From assembly GCA_029821735.1 (NCBI GenBank), contig JALGSU010000007.1:42715-106714 (forward strand): a stretch of 64,000 bases of DNA, given 5' to 3'. Each line of letters opens with the position of its first letter. Position 1 is the stretch's first letter. The notes below the pieces were generated by a model, which saw only the letters and a program-made list of their open reading frames with translations, was not told where the DNA came from and did not search any database. Positions 28,036-37,440 of this stretch are shown here, piece by piece. The DNA comes from Candidatus Zipacnadia bacterium (GTDB taxonomy: Bacteria > Armatimonadota > Zipacnadia > Zipacnadales > UBA5352). Both the position numbers and the translations under genes were made by a program.

Positions 28036-29363
28036 TCAGTCGCCCTCCCACACTTGCCACATCAGGATCTGGACCGCGTCCGCGATCTGGCGCCCCGCGT
28101 CCGCATCAAGCTTGCGCGACAGTATCGGTCGCGCGCCATATCCCAGCCGCTGGGCCTGGTCGGTGCTGGGCACGTAGCCCACCGCGTGATTGGCCAACTC
28201 GGTGACCAGCGTCCACTCGGCCGGAGACCAGCACTTGATCTCCATACCCCAGTTGGTGAAGAACTCGCCGGGCAGACCGATGAAGATCATCTCCCCGAAA
28301 CGCAGCACCTGGATCGGCACATCGGCCATCTGCCCGTCCTTGTCCCAGTTGTCGACCGAGCGAATGGTGGCCTCCTCGAAGTACTCCAAGTCCTGCTTGG
28401 CCCGCAGTTCGTCTATGAAAGCCATGAAGCGCGGCTCGCGGGTGTAATAGGGTATCTGCAGGACCTGCATGGCGCCGGCCACGTCAGCACTCTCCAGCGG
28501 CTCGGCGCGCTCGATGGCAGCCATGGCCAGGCCGGCGTAGGTCCGACCCATCTGCACGGCCTTGTAGATGCCCTCGATGGGCTGGCGGGTCTCATCCCAG
28601 AGGCGATGGTTGATGTCGCCGCAGGCACCGTTGAGCAGCATCGTCACCACGTCATCGCCATACACGCCGGCGACCGCTTCGGCCATGACGCCGGGCCAGT
28701 CGGCGGAGATGAAGGTTGCGCCCTCGCCGCCGATTACATCAACGTGCATACCGTAGTTGACCACCAGTGCGCGCAGCTTGCCGTTCAGCTCACGCACGCC
28801 GATCGCCTGGAGTTCGGGGTCAACCGGGCCAGCGTGGCCGATCGCGCCCTCGCTTGAGAAGATCTCGTTGGCGTCGCGCGTGCGGCCGAGGCGGTTGCTG
28901 GCGAGAACCTCCTCTTCCTCGCGCCCCATCATCAGCACCGCGTCGAACATATCCGCACAGGCAGCGGCCACGGTGTCTGCGATCTTGCCGGGCAGGGCCT
29001 CGAGCCACTCGTCTCGTCGGGCACGTTGTCTCGGCCAGGGCGAACTCCCGGGCCTGTGTGGGTATGCGTGGCGCACACGAGCACACGCTCGGGCGGCAGG
29101 CCGGTGGCCGACTGGACGAGCCCTTTGGCCTCACGCACCCACTCGTCTACCACGCACACGAGGTCGAGGCTGACGAGCGCGATGCGCTCGCCATCGTTTT
29201 CGAGCACGAGCGCGTGGCAATACAGATCGTCGCGAACGTATTCGGCGATACGCTCGTGGTAGTATCCCGCCATGTTGATGCCAAGTGGCGGCGTGATGAC
29301 TGCCTGCGCAGCTCCTGCGCGAATGGCAGGCAGACCTTCAAGATCATACGGTGTTTCGGACAT
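28036..29363 (-). pseudogene. Neutral ceramidase-family protein, copy 1, broken by a 5-bp tandem duplication
   Basis: The start at 29363 has GAGG eight bases upstream. The first frame covers the N-terminus (AGAAQAVITPPLGINMAGYY, then CATHTHTGPGVRPG with the zinc-binding His cluster). It goes off frame near 29014; the rest continues in another frame from DEWLEALPGKIADT to the stop at 28036. At 29009-29018 the pentamer TCGTC occurs twice in a row, and removing one copy restores one frame of about 440 residues matching the two intact paralogues. The active site would otherwise be complete (NYGMHVDVIGG, NGACGDINH). Last gene of the four-gene ceramidase/glycyl radical operon. Either a recent inactivating mutation or a sequence error. 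Confidence 0.9.
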
Positions 29364-29394
29364 AACTGACACCTCAGTTCAGAATTTTCCCAAC

Positions 29395-30762
29395 TCAGAA
29401 ACCACGTACTTCGGGCTTGTATTCAGTTTCGTCCCACAGCTCCCACGCCATCCTCTGCGAGGCGTCAGAGATCATCCGTCCAGCCTCTGCGACCAGTTGG
29501 CGTGAGAGTATCGCCTTCGCTCCGTAGGCGTCACGCCCCGCCTGATCGGTGGTCGGGATGTAGCCAAACGAGCCATTGGCGAGCTCGACCACCATCGTCC
29601 AGCGTCCAGGTGAAAAGTGCTTGGCAAGCAGCCCCCACTGGCAGAATATCTCGCTCGGATAGGCAACGATCACAAGTTCGCCAATGCGCAGCACCTGCAC
29701 CGGCACCTCAGCGATCTCGCCATCGAAGGTCCAGCCCTCGATGCGGTCTACGAAGGCCTGCTCGAAGTAGGTCAGATCCCCGCGCTCTCGCAGAGTCTGG
29801 GCTTCGGCGAGCATCTCTGGCGTGCGGGTGACATATGGAATCTCCAGCCGCTCGAGAATCGCGCCGCACTTCTCAATGCCCTCCCCCTCCATCGGTTCCG
29901 CTTCCTCGGTGGCACTGATAGCCAGTCCGGCCAGTGACCGGCCAATCTGCATGGCTTTGCCCTCGCCACCAAGCGGCATGCGCGTGTCGCCCCAATCGCG
30001 CGGGGCGAGGTCGCCGGATGGTCCCTGCAGGAAGACCGGCACACACGCGTCCCCATAGACAGCGGAGATGACGCGGCATACCTCGCCGGGCCAGTCAGCT
30101 GAGACGAAATCCGCACCGCCGCCGCCGATCACGTCCGAGTGGATCGCGTAGTTGACCAGCATTGCGCGCACCTGGCCGTCCATGTCGCGGACGGCCATCG
30201 CCACTATCTCCGGATCGATGGGCCCGGCCTGCGCAACGGTGTCGTCCTGCCCCCGGTTGAATATCTCCGTGGCGTCCTTGCGACGCACCACCCGGTTGTT
30301 AGCCAGGTAGTCGTCGAATTGGGTGCCCGGGCACAGGACCGCGTCGAACATGCCCTCGCTGGCCTCGACCACAGTGTCTGCGATCATCCCGGGCAGGGCC
30401 GTCAGCCACTGGTCGTTGACCCACTTCGGGCGCAGCCGTCGGATGGCGGGGCCCGTGTGAGTATGGGTGCTGCAGATCAGCACGTTGTCGGCAGGGATGC
30501 CAGTCCGCTCGGCGATCATCTCGCGAGCCGGGTCGGCCCACTCGATTGTGGTGGAGGCGAGATCGAGACCAACAATGGCGATCATTCCGCCGCCAGTTTC
30601 GAGTACCACGGCGTGGCAGTAGAGTTCATCGCGCACGCGGGTGGCGAGGCGATCGTGGAAATATCCTGCCAGATACACAGGCAATTCCGGTGTGATGACC
30701 CGTTCGGCCGCCCCGGCGCGAATGGCCGGCAAACCTTCAGTGTCGTAGGGCGATCCCGCCAT
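29395..30762 (-). CDS. Neutral/alkaline ceramidase-family hydrolase, copy 2
   Basis: A 455-residue protein of the neutral ceramidase (PF04734) family, zinc amidases that split ceramide. Seen: AGAAERVITPELPVYLAGYF at the start, the His cluster ICSTHTHTGPAIRRL, the second His region VNYAIHSDVIGGGG followed by SADWPGE, and FLQGPSGDLAPRDW where the catalytic loop lies. It has no signal peptide and is shorter than secreted ceramidases (600 or more residues), lacking their C-terminal Ig-like domain; an amide other than ceramide is likely. The ATG at 30762 has GAGGAG eight bases upstream. It lies 36 bp after the glycyl radical enzyme gene and 31 bp before copy 1. Confidence 0.87.
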   Translation of the reverse strand: MAGSPYDTEGLPAIRAGAAERVITPELPVYLAGYFHDRLATRVRDELYCHAVVLETGGGMIAIVGLDLASTTIEWADPAREMIAERTGIPADNVLICSTHTHTGPAIRRLRPKWVNDQWLTALPGMIADTVVEASEGMFDAVLCPGTQFDDYLANNRVVRRKDATEIFNRGQDDTVAQAGPIDPEIVAMAVRDMDGQVRAMLVNYAIHSDVIGGGGADFVSADWPGEVCRVISAVYGDACVPVFLQGPSGDLAPRDWGDTRMPLGGEGKAMQIGRSLAGLAISATEEAEPMEGEGIEKCGAILERLEIPYVTRTPEMLAEAQTLRERGDLTYFEQAFVDRIEGWTFDGEIAEVPVQVLRIGELVIVAYPSEIFCQWGLLAKHFSPGRWTMVVELANGSFGYIPTTDQAGRDAYGAKAILSRQLVAEAGRMISDASQRMAWELWDETEYKPEVRGF

Positions 30763-30798
30763 ACTGCTCACTCCTCTATATCGTTTGCGGCATGTGCA

Positions 30799-33003
30799 TC
30801 AACACTCGCAGCGGCGAATGATATCCTGCTGCTCCGCTTCAGGAAGCAGCACGAAGTATGCGTTGAAGCCCGCGACGCGAACCATCAGGTCGCGGTGAGA
30901 CTCCGGATCTCTGACCGCATCCAGCAACGTATCCTGGCTCACCACGTTCACCTGCAGGTGCAGCCCCCCGCAGTCGAAGTATCCCTCCATGAGTCCGCGG
31001 ACGATCTCCGCTTTCGCCGTCGTGTCGACCTCGCCCAGCGAGAGCGAGAGGGTCGTAGCTCCCGCCGGTGCACGATTCAGCGGCAGCGCTGACATCGACA
31101 GCAGCTTGGTGGTTGCGGAGCAGCGCGGAGTGCCCTGCGATGGCGAGAGGTTCTCGCTGAGCGTCTCGCCCGACCTGCGACCGTCGGGCGTGGCCGAAGT
31201 GCGCGCGGCCTGTAGCACGTGTTGCATGTGCGAGTAGAAGCCCGGCCACATGGCAAAACGCTCAGTGCCTTGCGAGGCGCGCTGCAGCTCGTCAACCCAC
31301 AAGTGACCGACGCGCTCAGTGAGTTCGCGCACCTCTGGACGGTCCTGCCCGAAGCGCGGCAGTTCATTCTGGATACGGCGCCGCAGGGCCTCGTGGTCCC
31401 GCCAGTCAGTGGCGAGGATGCTGGTCAACTCGGGCAGGCTGATACGCTCCGCCGAGTCATCGCCGAAGACCAGTTCGCGAATCGCGGTCAGCGAGTCGAT
31501 GGTCGTCGCGACCCCGATCATGTAGTGATTCAGGTGGCTGACGGGAGCTGCGGTCCAGCATGACTCGCTGGCCTCCAGAGCGACACGCATCAGCGATGAG
31601 TAGAGCAGCGGTACGGCCTCGCTATAGTCATGTGCCCAGCGCCGCTGCGTGACGTCGCGACCGCGAGCCACCTCGAAGCGCACCTGCTCGGCGAAAGCGG
31701 CCCAGAAGTCCTCGAAGCTTGTCAGCCGCTCCGGGACCGGCGTCGGAGCTCCCACCATCTCCCCGCTGAGGGGATCACGGCCGCCGGTCATCGCCAGCAG
31801 CACCAACCGTGGGAAGTTGTGGAAGCCGCCCGGACCGGAGCCAGCGTCGCAACTGGGCACGAGAGCATTATGGCAGGCGCAGTGGGCGTAGTTGAGGGCA
31901 TCCCTCTCCGGCGCGCCATTCTCCACAAGGCCCGGAATGACCGTTGCGTCGTTGTAGACGGTGACCGCGAGGCGATCGGCCATCAGTTCTGTGACTTTGC
32001 GCAACAGCGCCCGATCCACGTTCGCGTGATAGCGCAGCAGCAGAGTCGGCTCTTTGTAGGCGAGGCGGCGAATGGCGTCCGCGATCACCAGCGACAGCTC
32101 ATTCTCCGCAGGCGCGCCAGACTGGTCGACGCCGCCGACTGTCACGTAGAGATGGGTGTATTTGCAGGGCGAGCGGCGCTGGTTCGACTCAAAGTCGGAC
32201 GCGTTGCCGGCGGATTGAGACAGGCGCAGCATGAACATGGCCAGGAGCGTGACCACATCATCCCGCACCAACTGGCCTTGATCGATGGTGGCCCGGTAGA
32301 AGGGCAGCAGATACTGGTCGGCGCGACCGGGAGTGACATCACGCCCACCGACCAGACACGAGAGCACCATGTGGACGATCTGCAGCAGTTGCAGGGCTTC
32401 CGGCAGATCAACCGGCGACTCCCAAGCAACACGATCGCACCGTGCAGCTATCTGCTCGAGTTCACGCTGTCGATCGGGACGCGCGTGAGACGCCAGATCG
32501 CGGGCACGCTCGGCGTAACGGCGTACCAGGATCGCGACCGACTCCATTGCTGAGATCGCCGCTCGCAGGAACTCCGCCTGTCGCACGCCATCGGGCAGCG
32601 TCGCGAGCAGCTCACGCGCATGTTCCGCGATGCCGCCAAGGCCCATCTCGAGCAGCATGTTCCAATCCGGCATGCAGATGGAGATGCTGTCGAACCAGCC
32701 GGGAACTCCTGCCTCCACGAACAACTCAGGACGCGCAGCGATCAGCGCCTCCTCATCGTCGGTGGGAATCACGTCGGGCATGCGACCGACGATGGTGTCG
32801 TCGTCGAGGATGACCGGCGTGATTCCCTCGCATAGATCGCGTAGCACCGCCGCCTGTCGCGGGACGCGCGCCAGAGATGCATGGTCGCGTTCGGCATCCA
32901 TCAGGATGCGCGCGCGCTCCATGCAAACAAGACGCTCGTCCTCAGCCAGCCTCGCCGCTCGCAAGCGGTCGAGGCGAGCGGGGTCGACGGCGATGCACGA
33001 CAT
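30799..33003 (-). CDS. Glycyl radical enzyme (pyruvate formate-lyase superfamily) with atypical Cys loop
   Basis: A 734-residue enzyme. The C-terminal radical motif is intact: DLMVRVAGFNAYFVLLPE places the radical on Gly712, and the preceding TPDGRRSGE, SPSQG, FDCGGLHLQVNVVSQDTL and DPESHRDL blocks are standard for the superfamily. The finger-loop cysteine is Cys377 in NYAHCACHNALV. The usual Gly-Cys-Val-Glu of dehydratases or Cys-Cys-Val-Ser of pyruvate formate-lyase is here Cys375-Ala-Cys-His-Asn, so it fits no known subgroup by motif. The enzyme needs a radical SAM activase, and none is in the window. Its ATG overlaps the stop of the ceramidase-like copy 3 gene by one base (TGATG), so it is translationally coupled to it. 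Anaerobic, oxygen-sensitive chemistry is implied. Confidence 0.92.
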   Translation of the reverse strand: MSCIAVDPARLDRLRAARLAEDERLVCMERARILMDAERDHASLARVPRQAAVLRDLCEGITPVILDDDTIVGRMPDVIPTDDEEALIAARPELFVEAGVPGWFDSISICMPDWNMLLEMGLGGIAEHARELLATLPDGVRQAEFLRAAISAMESVAILVRRYAERARDLASHARPDRQRELEQIAARCDRVAWESPVDLPEALQLLQIVHMVLSCLVGGRDVTPGRADQYLLPFYRATIDQGQLVRDDVVTLLAMFMLRLSQSAGNASDFESNQRRSPCKYTHLYVTVGGVDQSGAPAENELSLVIADAIRRLAYKEPTLLLRYHANVDRALLRKVTELMADRLAVTVYNDATVIPGLVENGAPERDALNYAHCACHNALVPSCDAGSGPGGFHNFPRLVLLAMTGGRDPLSGEMVGAPTPVPERLTSFEDFWAAFAEQVRFEVARGRDVTQRRWAHDYSEAVPLLYSSLMRVALEASESCWTAAPVSHLNHYMIGVATTIDSLTAIRELVFGDDSAERISLPELTSILATDWRDHEALRRRIQNELPRFGQDRPEVRELTERVGHLWVDELQRASQGTERFAMWPGFYSHMQHVLQAARTSATPDGRRSGETLSENLSPSQGTPRCSATTKLLSMSALPLNRAPAGATTLSLSLGEVDTTAKAEIVRGLMEGYFDCGGLHLQVNVVSQDTLLDAVRDPESHRDLMVRVAGFNAYFVLLPEAEQQDIIRRCEC

Positions 33004-34331
33004 CAGTCACGCCCCTCCCACAGGTCCCACATCATTACCTGGACAGCGTCGGTCATCTGGCGGCCGCCGTCAGCGTCGAGCTGTCGAGAAAGCGTCGGCT
33101 GGGTCCCGTAGGCGCCGCGATGGGCCTGATCGCTGGTCGGGATGTAGCCAAACCAATCGTTCGCCAACTCCGCCACGAACGTGAACTCCGCGGGCGACCA
33201 GCCCTTGATCTCCAAGCCCCAGTCGGTGAATATCTCGCCGGGCAGGCCTATGAACAGCATGTTGCCCAACCGCAGTGCCTGCACGGTCAACTCGGCCATC
33301 TCGCCGTCGTGGGTCCACTCGTCGAAGCGCCTGATGATGAACCCGTCGCGGTCGGTAGGCTCGTCCTTGGCGCGCAACGCGTCGACCTCCGCCTTGGCGT
33401 CCTCGTCGCGGGTGTAGTAGGGAATCTCGGGGCGGCGCAGGCGAGCGTCTATCTCGGCCTCGCACTCCATCGGCTCGGCGATCTCAACGGCGTTGATCGC
33501 CAGACCAGCCATCGCGCGTCCCATCTGGTCAGTGCGAAGCTGGCCCTTGCTGGCGATGCGCTTCGCGTCCCAGTGGTGGTGGTTAATGTCGCCGCAGCAG
33601 CCATTGAGGAGGACCGTTACTGCCTGCTCGCCATACACCTGCGCGACCGTGCGCGCGACCTTGCCCGGCCAGCCGGCGGATATCTGGTTGCCGCCGGTGG
33701 CGTCCGCGTGCATGGCGTAGTTGACGATCATCGCGCGGACCGTACCCTCGTGGTCACGCACCGCAAGCGCCAGCACTTCGGGGTCAATGGTCCCCGCCGG
33801 CCCCAGCGCCTGGTCCTTGCCGAAGACCTCCGAGCCGTCGCGCATGCGACCGAGGCGGTTGCTGCCGAACTCGTCCTCGAACTGCCTGCCCGCAACAAGC
33901 ACCGCATCGAACATGTCTTCACAGGCGGCCTCTACCGCCGACGCAAGCAGTTCGGGCAGCGTGTCGAGGTACTCTACGTTCGGCGGGATGATGTGCGTGC
34001 CGGCGACTCGGGTGTTGGGCCCAGTGTGTGTATGCGTGCACGAGATCAGCACATTGCTCGGAGCGATGCAGGTGCGCTCGGCGATCAGTTCCTTGGCCGG
34101 GTCGGTAATCGCCCGCACGATGCAGATGAGGTCACATGAAACCAGCGCGATGCGCTCGCCACCACTATCGAAAACCAGCGCGTGGGCGTAGAGCGGGTCA
34201 TGGACCGCATCGCTGACGCGATCGTGGAAGTAGCCCGCCAGAGACGTACCCACAGGCGGCGTGATGTCGACCTGCGCGGCGCCCGCCTGCACTTCGGGCA
34301 ATCCCTCAAGGTTGAACGGTGATTCGGACAT
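33003..34331 (-). CDS. Neutral/alkaline ceramidase-family hydrolase, copy 3
   Basis: This 442-residue paralogue of copies 1 and 2 is the first gene of the operon. It shows AGAAQVDITPPVGTSLAGYF, the His cluster ISCTHTHTGPNTRV, VNYAMHADATGG and NGCCGDINHHHW. It has no signal peptide. Copies 1 and 3 share CGDINH at the catalytic loop while copy 2 has SGDLAP, suggesting different substrates. GGGAGG lies about nine bases before the ATG at 34331. Its stop codon overlaps the start of the glycyl radical enzyme gene. Known family members split the amide of ceramide; here an amide or related bond that prepares a substrate for the radical enzyme is an inference. Confidence 0.88.
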   Translation of the reverse strand: MSESPFNLEGLPEVQAGAAQVDITPPVGTSLAGYFHDRVSDAVHDPLYAHALVFDSGGERIALVSCDLICIVRAITDPAKELIAERTCIAPSNVLISCTHTHTGPNTRVAGTHIIPPNVEYLDTLPELLASAVEAACEDMFDAVLVAGRQFEDEFGSNRLGRMRDGSEVFGKDQALGPAGTIDPEVLALAVRDHEGTVRAMIVNYAMHADATGGNQISAGWPGKVARTVAQVYGEQAVTVLLNGCCGDINHHHWDAKRIASKGQLRTDQMGRAMAGLAINAVEIAEPMECEAEIDARLRRPEIPYYTRDEDAKAEVDALRAKDEPTDRDGFIIRRFDEWTHDGEMAELTVQALRLGNMLFIGLPGEIFTDWGLEIKGWSPAEFTFVAELANDWFGYIPTSDQAHRGAYGTQPTLSRQLDADGGRQMTDAVQVMMWDLWEGRD

Positions 34332-34478
34332 GTCAGAAGGCCTCCCTTTGTGTCGGGAAAAGACAGCATGGTCGAGCATCCGGTTCCCCGGCGCATGGAG
34401 GATACCTTCCGCCGCTGAAGGCCACTGGCCGGAGACTGACGAATACCTTCGCGCGCAGCACTACCGCAGGAGAGGGAC

Positions 34479-36563
34479 GTGTTTCACGTGAACCTTCGGG
34501 CGATCGCAGCAATCGTGGCCATCCTCGCAGCCAGCGCGGTGCACGCCGCACCGGCATGCATGGTGCCGACGGGTGAATATGTGCCGACGCAACTCGCATA
34601 CACCGACATCCTCGACCGCAGCGACTACCTGAACGAGGGGTACGCCGAGGCACTGGCTGACGGGCCACCGTGGCTGCTGGAGAACGGCAACATCACGCCA
34701 GGGCACCCATACTTCGGGCCAATGTGCGACCTCGCGGCGCTGCGAGCGGGGAAACCCGGGCCCACCGTCGAGGAGTTCGTGCAGCAGTACCGCGACAATG
34801 CCGAATGGACCCGCCAGCATGTGATCGACGCTAAAGCCGCCGGTGTGGGGCTGGCGACCGCGTATATCTGCATGATGACCACGGGTGGCGACCCGGCGAC
34901 GCGATCGGGCTTCTGGAACTTCTACGACAACTGGGACGCGTTCGCGGAGTTCCAGATCCCACCCAAACCGGCCGATGATCCGGAGACCTGGCAGCAGCGT
35001 CAGCCGGACGGTTCACCGGTTATCGCGTACAGTCGTGCGCACGCAGCCTACAACCCGATGTTCCGCTGGACCAACTGCATCAACAACCCGAGTTGGCGGG
35101 CCTACCAGCAGTGGGTGACCGAGGAATCCGCGCGCTTGGGGCTGGATGGATTCTTCGTGGACAACGCCGGCACACACCACTGCTACTGCCCTTACTGTCG
35201 GGCGAAGTTCGCCGAATGGATCAAGTCACGCTACACCGAAGACGAGATAGGCGACCTGTTTGGCGACGACCTGTCGATGGGCCCGGACTGGCGCAACGGC
35301 ACGGACCTGCGTACCGCCGAAACCGTTCTCTTCTGGCAGGAGAGCATCCACGAGTTTCTGGGCGACGTGAAGCGCTGGGGCTCGGCGATCCACGGGAGCT
35401 TCTTCGTCTTCCCAAACGGCCTGCACAGGCGCGCACATTTCATCGCCACGCGCTTCAGGGACTGCGATCTGGCCATGGACGAGAACTCCACCGGCCAGTT
35501 CGGCACCCACCCGGGGATGATTGAGGGCCACATCATCGCTGGGATGTACATGACGAACGTCAACGACAATATCCTGTCCTACAAATACGCGGTCGGAGCA
35601 GGCACGCACTGCCGCACTAATCTGCTGTGCCGCTCTGGGTACCCAAACAGCGACTACGGGGAATTCGGGCCGAACGCGAACGTCGGCGCGCTCGGGATCG
35701 CCGAATCGGCAGCGTTCGGCGGCGGCGGGTGCTACCTCATGCGCGGGCCTCGGCAGCACGCGTGGCTGAACCCGGTGCGAGCGACGTGGAACCAGTTCCT
35801 CGATCAGAACCGGCAATCGCTCGAGGGCAAATTCCCTTACGGACAGGTCGGAGTGATAGCCTTCGTGTGGCCGGGCTACTTCAATGACGTGAGCACCTAC
35901 GCGGGCGGGAAGTATGTGCTTGAGCGCCTCGGCGAGCGGCATGTGCTGGCCGACCTGATCACCGAGCGCATCTTCACCCCCGAGTGGCTCGCGCGCTACC
36001 CGGCAATCGTCGTGCCCTACGTGCCGATCATGTCCGAGAGCCAGCGACTCGCGTTGATCGAGTATGCACGAGCCGGCGGTACGCTCATCCTCCTGGGAGA
36101 CAAGATAGCGTCTCGCGACCGCTTCGGACGCGAGCGCGATGCGGCCAAGGTTCGGGAGTTGCTCGACGCGGCGACCGCGCACTACCAGATGGACTTCGGG
36201 AGCGCGCTCGCGCCCGGCGGCGCGCTGGCCGACCTGACACTGTGCGATCAGCCGGGGGCCGCGATGGTGCGGCTGAGCGCATACGTCGATGACGCACAGG
36301 CACCGACCGAAATGACGCTGCACGCGGTCAACTACGCGGTACGCCTCGGGCTGGACCACGATGAGGTGCGCAGCGTGCAGGGGCTCGGCCTGAGCGTCCC
36401 GCTGCCGCCCAACACCAGCGCCACGGAGGCAATACTCAAGATCCCCGGCGTCGAGGATACGGCCCTCAGCATCGTGGCAGGAGACGGCGTGGCGAAGATC
36501 GTGATCCCACAATTGGACATCTACGGGCTCGTGCAGATCACCCTCAAGCGAGGCGACGCGTGA
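34479..36563 (+). CDS. Secreted glycoside hydrolase-like protein with a Cys-x-Cys-Pro-x-Cys segment
   Basis: A 694-residue exported protein (signal peptide ending SAVHA). The region about 60-430 looks like a TIM barrel: GLDGFFVDNAGTHHCYCPYC near residue 230 carries an Asp that could be catalytic and a cysteine cluster, and RDCDLAMDENSTGQFG adds Asp/Glu. The second half has a flavodoxin-like domain (about 470-560, ERHVLADLITERIF and GGTLILLGD), as in family 42 beta-galactosidases, and a small C-terminal beta-domain. Start GTG with GGAGAGG upstream. Its stop overlaps the next start by one base. The pseudogene at 43674-45592 is a relative. The substrate is unknown. Confidence 0.82.
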   Translation: MFHVNLRAIAAIVAILAASAVHAAPACMVPTGEYVPTQLAYTDILDRSDYLNEGYAEALADGPPWLLENGNITPGHPYFGPMCDLAALRAGKPGPTVEEFVQQYRDNAEWTRQHVIDAKAAGVGLATAYICMMTTGGDPATRSGFWNFYDNWDAFAEFQIPPKPADDPETWQQRQPDGSPVIAYSRAHAAYNPMFRWTNCINNPSWRAYQQWVTEESARLGLDGFFVDNAGTHHCYCPYCRAKFAEWIKSRYTEDEIGDLFGDDLSMGPDWRNGTDLRTAETVLFWQESIHEFLGDVKRWGSAIHGSFFVFPNGLHRRAHFIATRFRDCDLAMDENSTGQFGTHPGMIEGHIIAGMYMTNVNDNILSYKYAVGAGTHCRTNLLCRSGYPNSDYGEFGPNANVGALGIAESAAFGGGGCYLMRGPRQHAWLNPVRATWNQFLDQNRQSLEGKFPYGQVGVIAFVWPGYFNDVSTYAGGKYVLERLGERHVLADLITERIFTPEWLARYPAIVVPYVPIMSESQRLALIEYARAGGTLILLGDKIASRDRFGRERDAAKVRELLDAATAHYQMDFGSALAPGGALADLTLCDQPGAAMVRLSAYVDDAQAPTEMTLHAVNYAVRLGLDHDEVRSVQGLGLSVPLPPNTSATEAILKIPGVEDTALSIVAGDGVAKIVIPQLDIYGLVQITLKRGDA

Positions 36564-37315
36564 TGAGAGCAGCCATAGCGCTGACAGTGACCGCAGTACT
36601 CGCAGCCGCAACGGCATTCGCCGCTGACGGCCCGTCGCTCGTGGTGCGCCACGAGCACTACTTCTTGATCGTCAACGACGACCTCACCACACCAACGATC
36701 AGCGTCGAGAGCCGCGGCTACTACACCTACGGCCAGGCTCTGGAGATCATGGCCAGCGATGACCAGGCGACCACGCGTCTGCGGGCGTTCATACCCCTGC
36801 GCGACAGCCGGACCGCGGAGATTCCCGGGGAGCCAGCGCCCATCTACCTCGTAACCGCGCGCCCCGGCTACAACGGCGTCATCTTCGACTGCGACCACCC
36901 CTGGGGCGTCGCCGCCACCGGGCGCTGGGGACTGGGATCGAACGGCAGAGTGCCGCAGATGTACATCTACATCCCCCTCGAGTGCGAAGAGATGACCATC
37001 AGCGCGCTCGCCACCTCACCAAAGGAAGCAGGACGCATCACCGTCCTACAACCAGACGGCAACGAAGCACTCGTCATGGACGGTGAGTTCGACAAGGCTG
37101 AGGAGCAGGCCGTCGCGATCCCGGCCGCAATGCGCGGGCAAGTGTGGTCAATCACGTGGGCCAAACCCCAAAGCGTCCCCGGCAGCCTCGATGACATCAA
37201 CGTCACCGTCTCCGGCTACCTTGCGCCCCTGCTGTGGACCAACCCCGAATGGGCTCAGACACACGGGCCAACGGTCTGGGAACGGCATAAAGCAGTGCTC
37301 GACGCACAGCAATAG
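36563..37315 (+). CDS. Secreted beta-sandwich protein, partner of the preceding glycosidase-like protein
   Basis: A 250-residue protein with a signal peptide (MRAAIALTVTAVLAAATAFA). The body is all-beta in character (SLVVRHEHYFLIVNDD, TISVESRGYYTYG, QMYIYIPLECEEMTISAL) and no enzyme motif is seen. The same fold and ending (LAPLLWTNPEWAQ) recur in the first 240 residues of the protein at 45589-46827 (LSGLLFTNPDWAE). In both places the gene is joined to a Cys-cluster glycosidase gene by overlapping stop and start codons, so the two products probably work together, for example as a binding subunit. The ATG at 36563 shares its A with the stop of the previous gene. Confidence 0.82.
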   Translation: MRAAIALTVTAVLAAATAFAADGPSLVVRHEHYFLIVNDDLTTPTISVESRGYYTYGQALEIMASDDQATTRLRAFIPLRDSRTAEIPGEPAPIYLVTARPGYNGVIFDCDHPWGVAATGRWGLGSNGRVPQMYIYIPLECEEMTISALATSPKEAGRITVLQPDGNEALVMDGEFDKAEEQAVAIPAAMRGQVWSITWAKPQSVPGSLDDINVTVSGYLAPLLWTNPEWAQTHGPTVWERHKAVLDAQQ

Positions 37316-37316
37316 G

Positions 37317-37435
37317 AGCGACGCCAGCGGTCCCGCCGCAGGCGGAACCGTGTCCTTACACCCCGAACCGCCCGGGCCGATGGCCCGGGCGGTTCGGGGT
37401 GTAAGGACAGCATGCGCAGCATGCCTGGCGTCGCT
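37317..37435. repeat. Structured intergenic repeat, copy 1 (four-way junction)
   Basis: All 119 bases fit one fold with no unpaired linker. An 11-bp outer stem (37317-37327 with 37425-37435) encloses three hairpins placed end to end: arm 1 at 37328-37350 (loop GCA), a central arm at 37351-37409 with 28 perfect pairs and a three-base loop GAT, and arm 3 at 37410-37424 (six pairs, loop GCA). It lies between the convergent genes ending at 37315 and 37441, so it may also end transcription. Copies 2 and 3 share the layout and the sequence of the outer stem and arm 1. Confidence 0.92.
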
Positions 37436-37440
37436 GGGGG

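Noticed and set aside
37317..37435. A cloverleaf layout suggesting a tRNA or tRNA-like gene
   Set aside because: The arms are far too long, there is no anticodon loop of seven bases, no T-loop or D-loop consensus and no acceptor end. The same holds for the other two copies.
36101..37440. Possible foreign origin of the repeat-bearing region from a different base composition
   Set aside because: By eye the coding strand is richer in A and C here, but I could not measure composition or codon use, and no mobility genes or attachment sites were seen.
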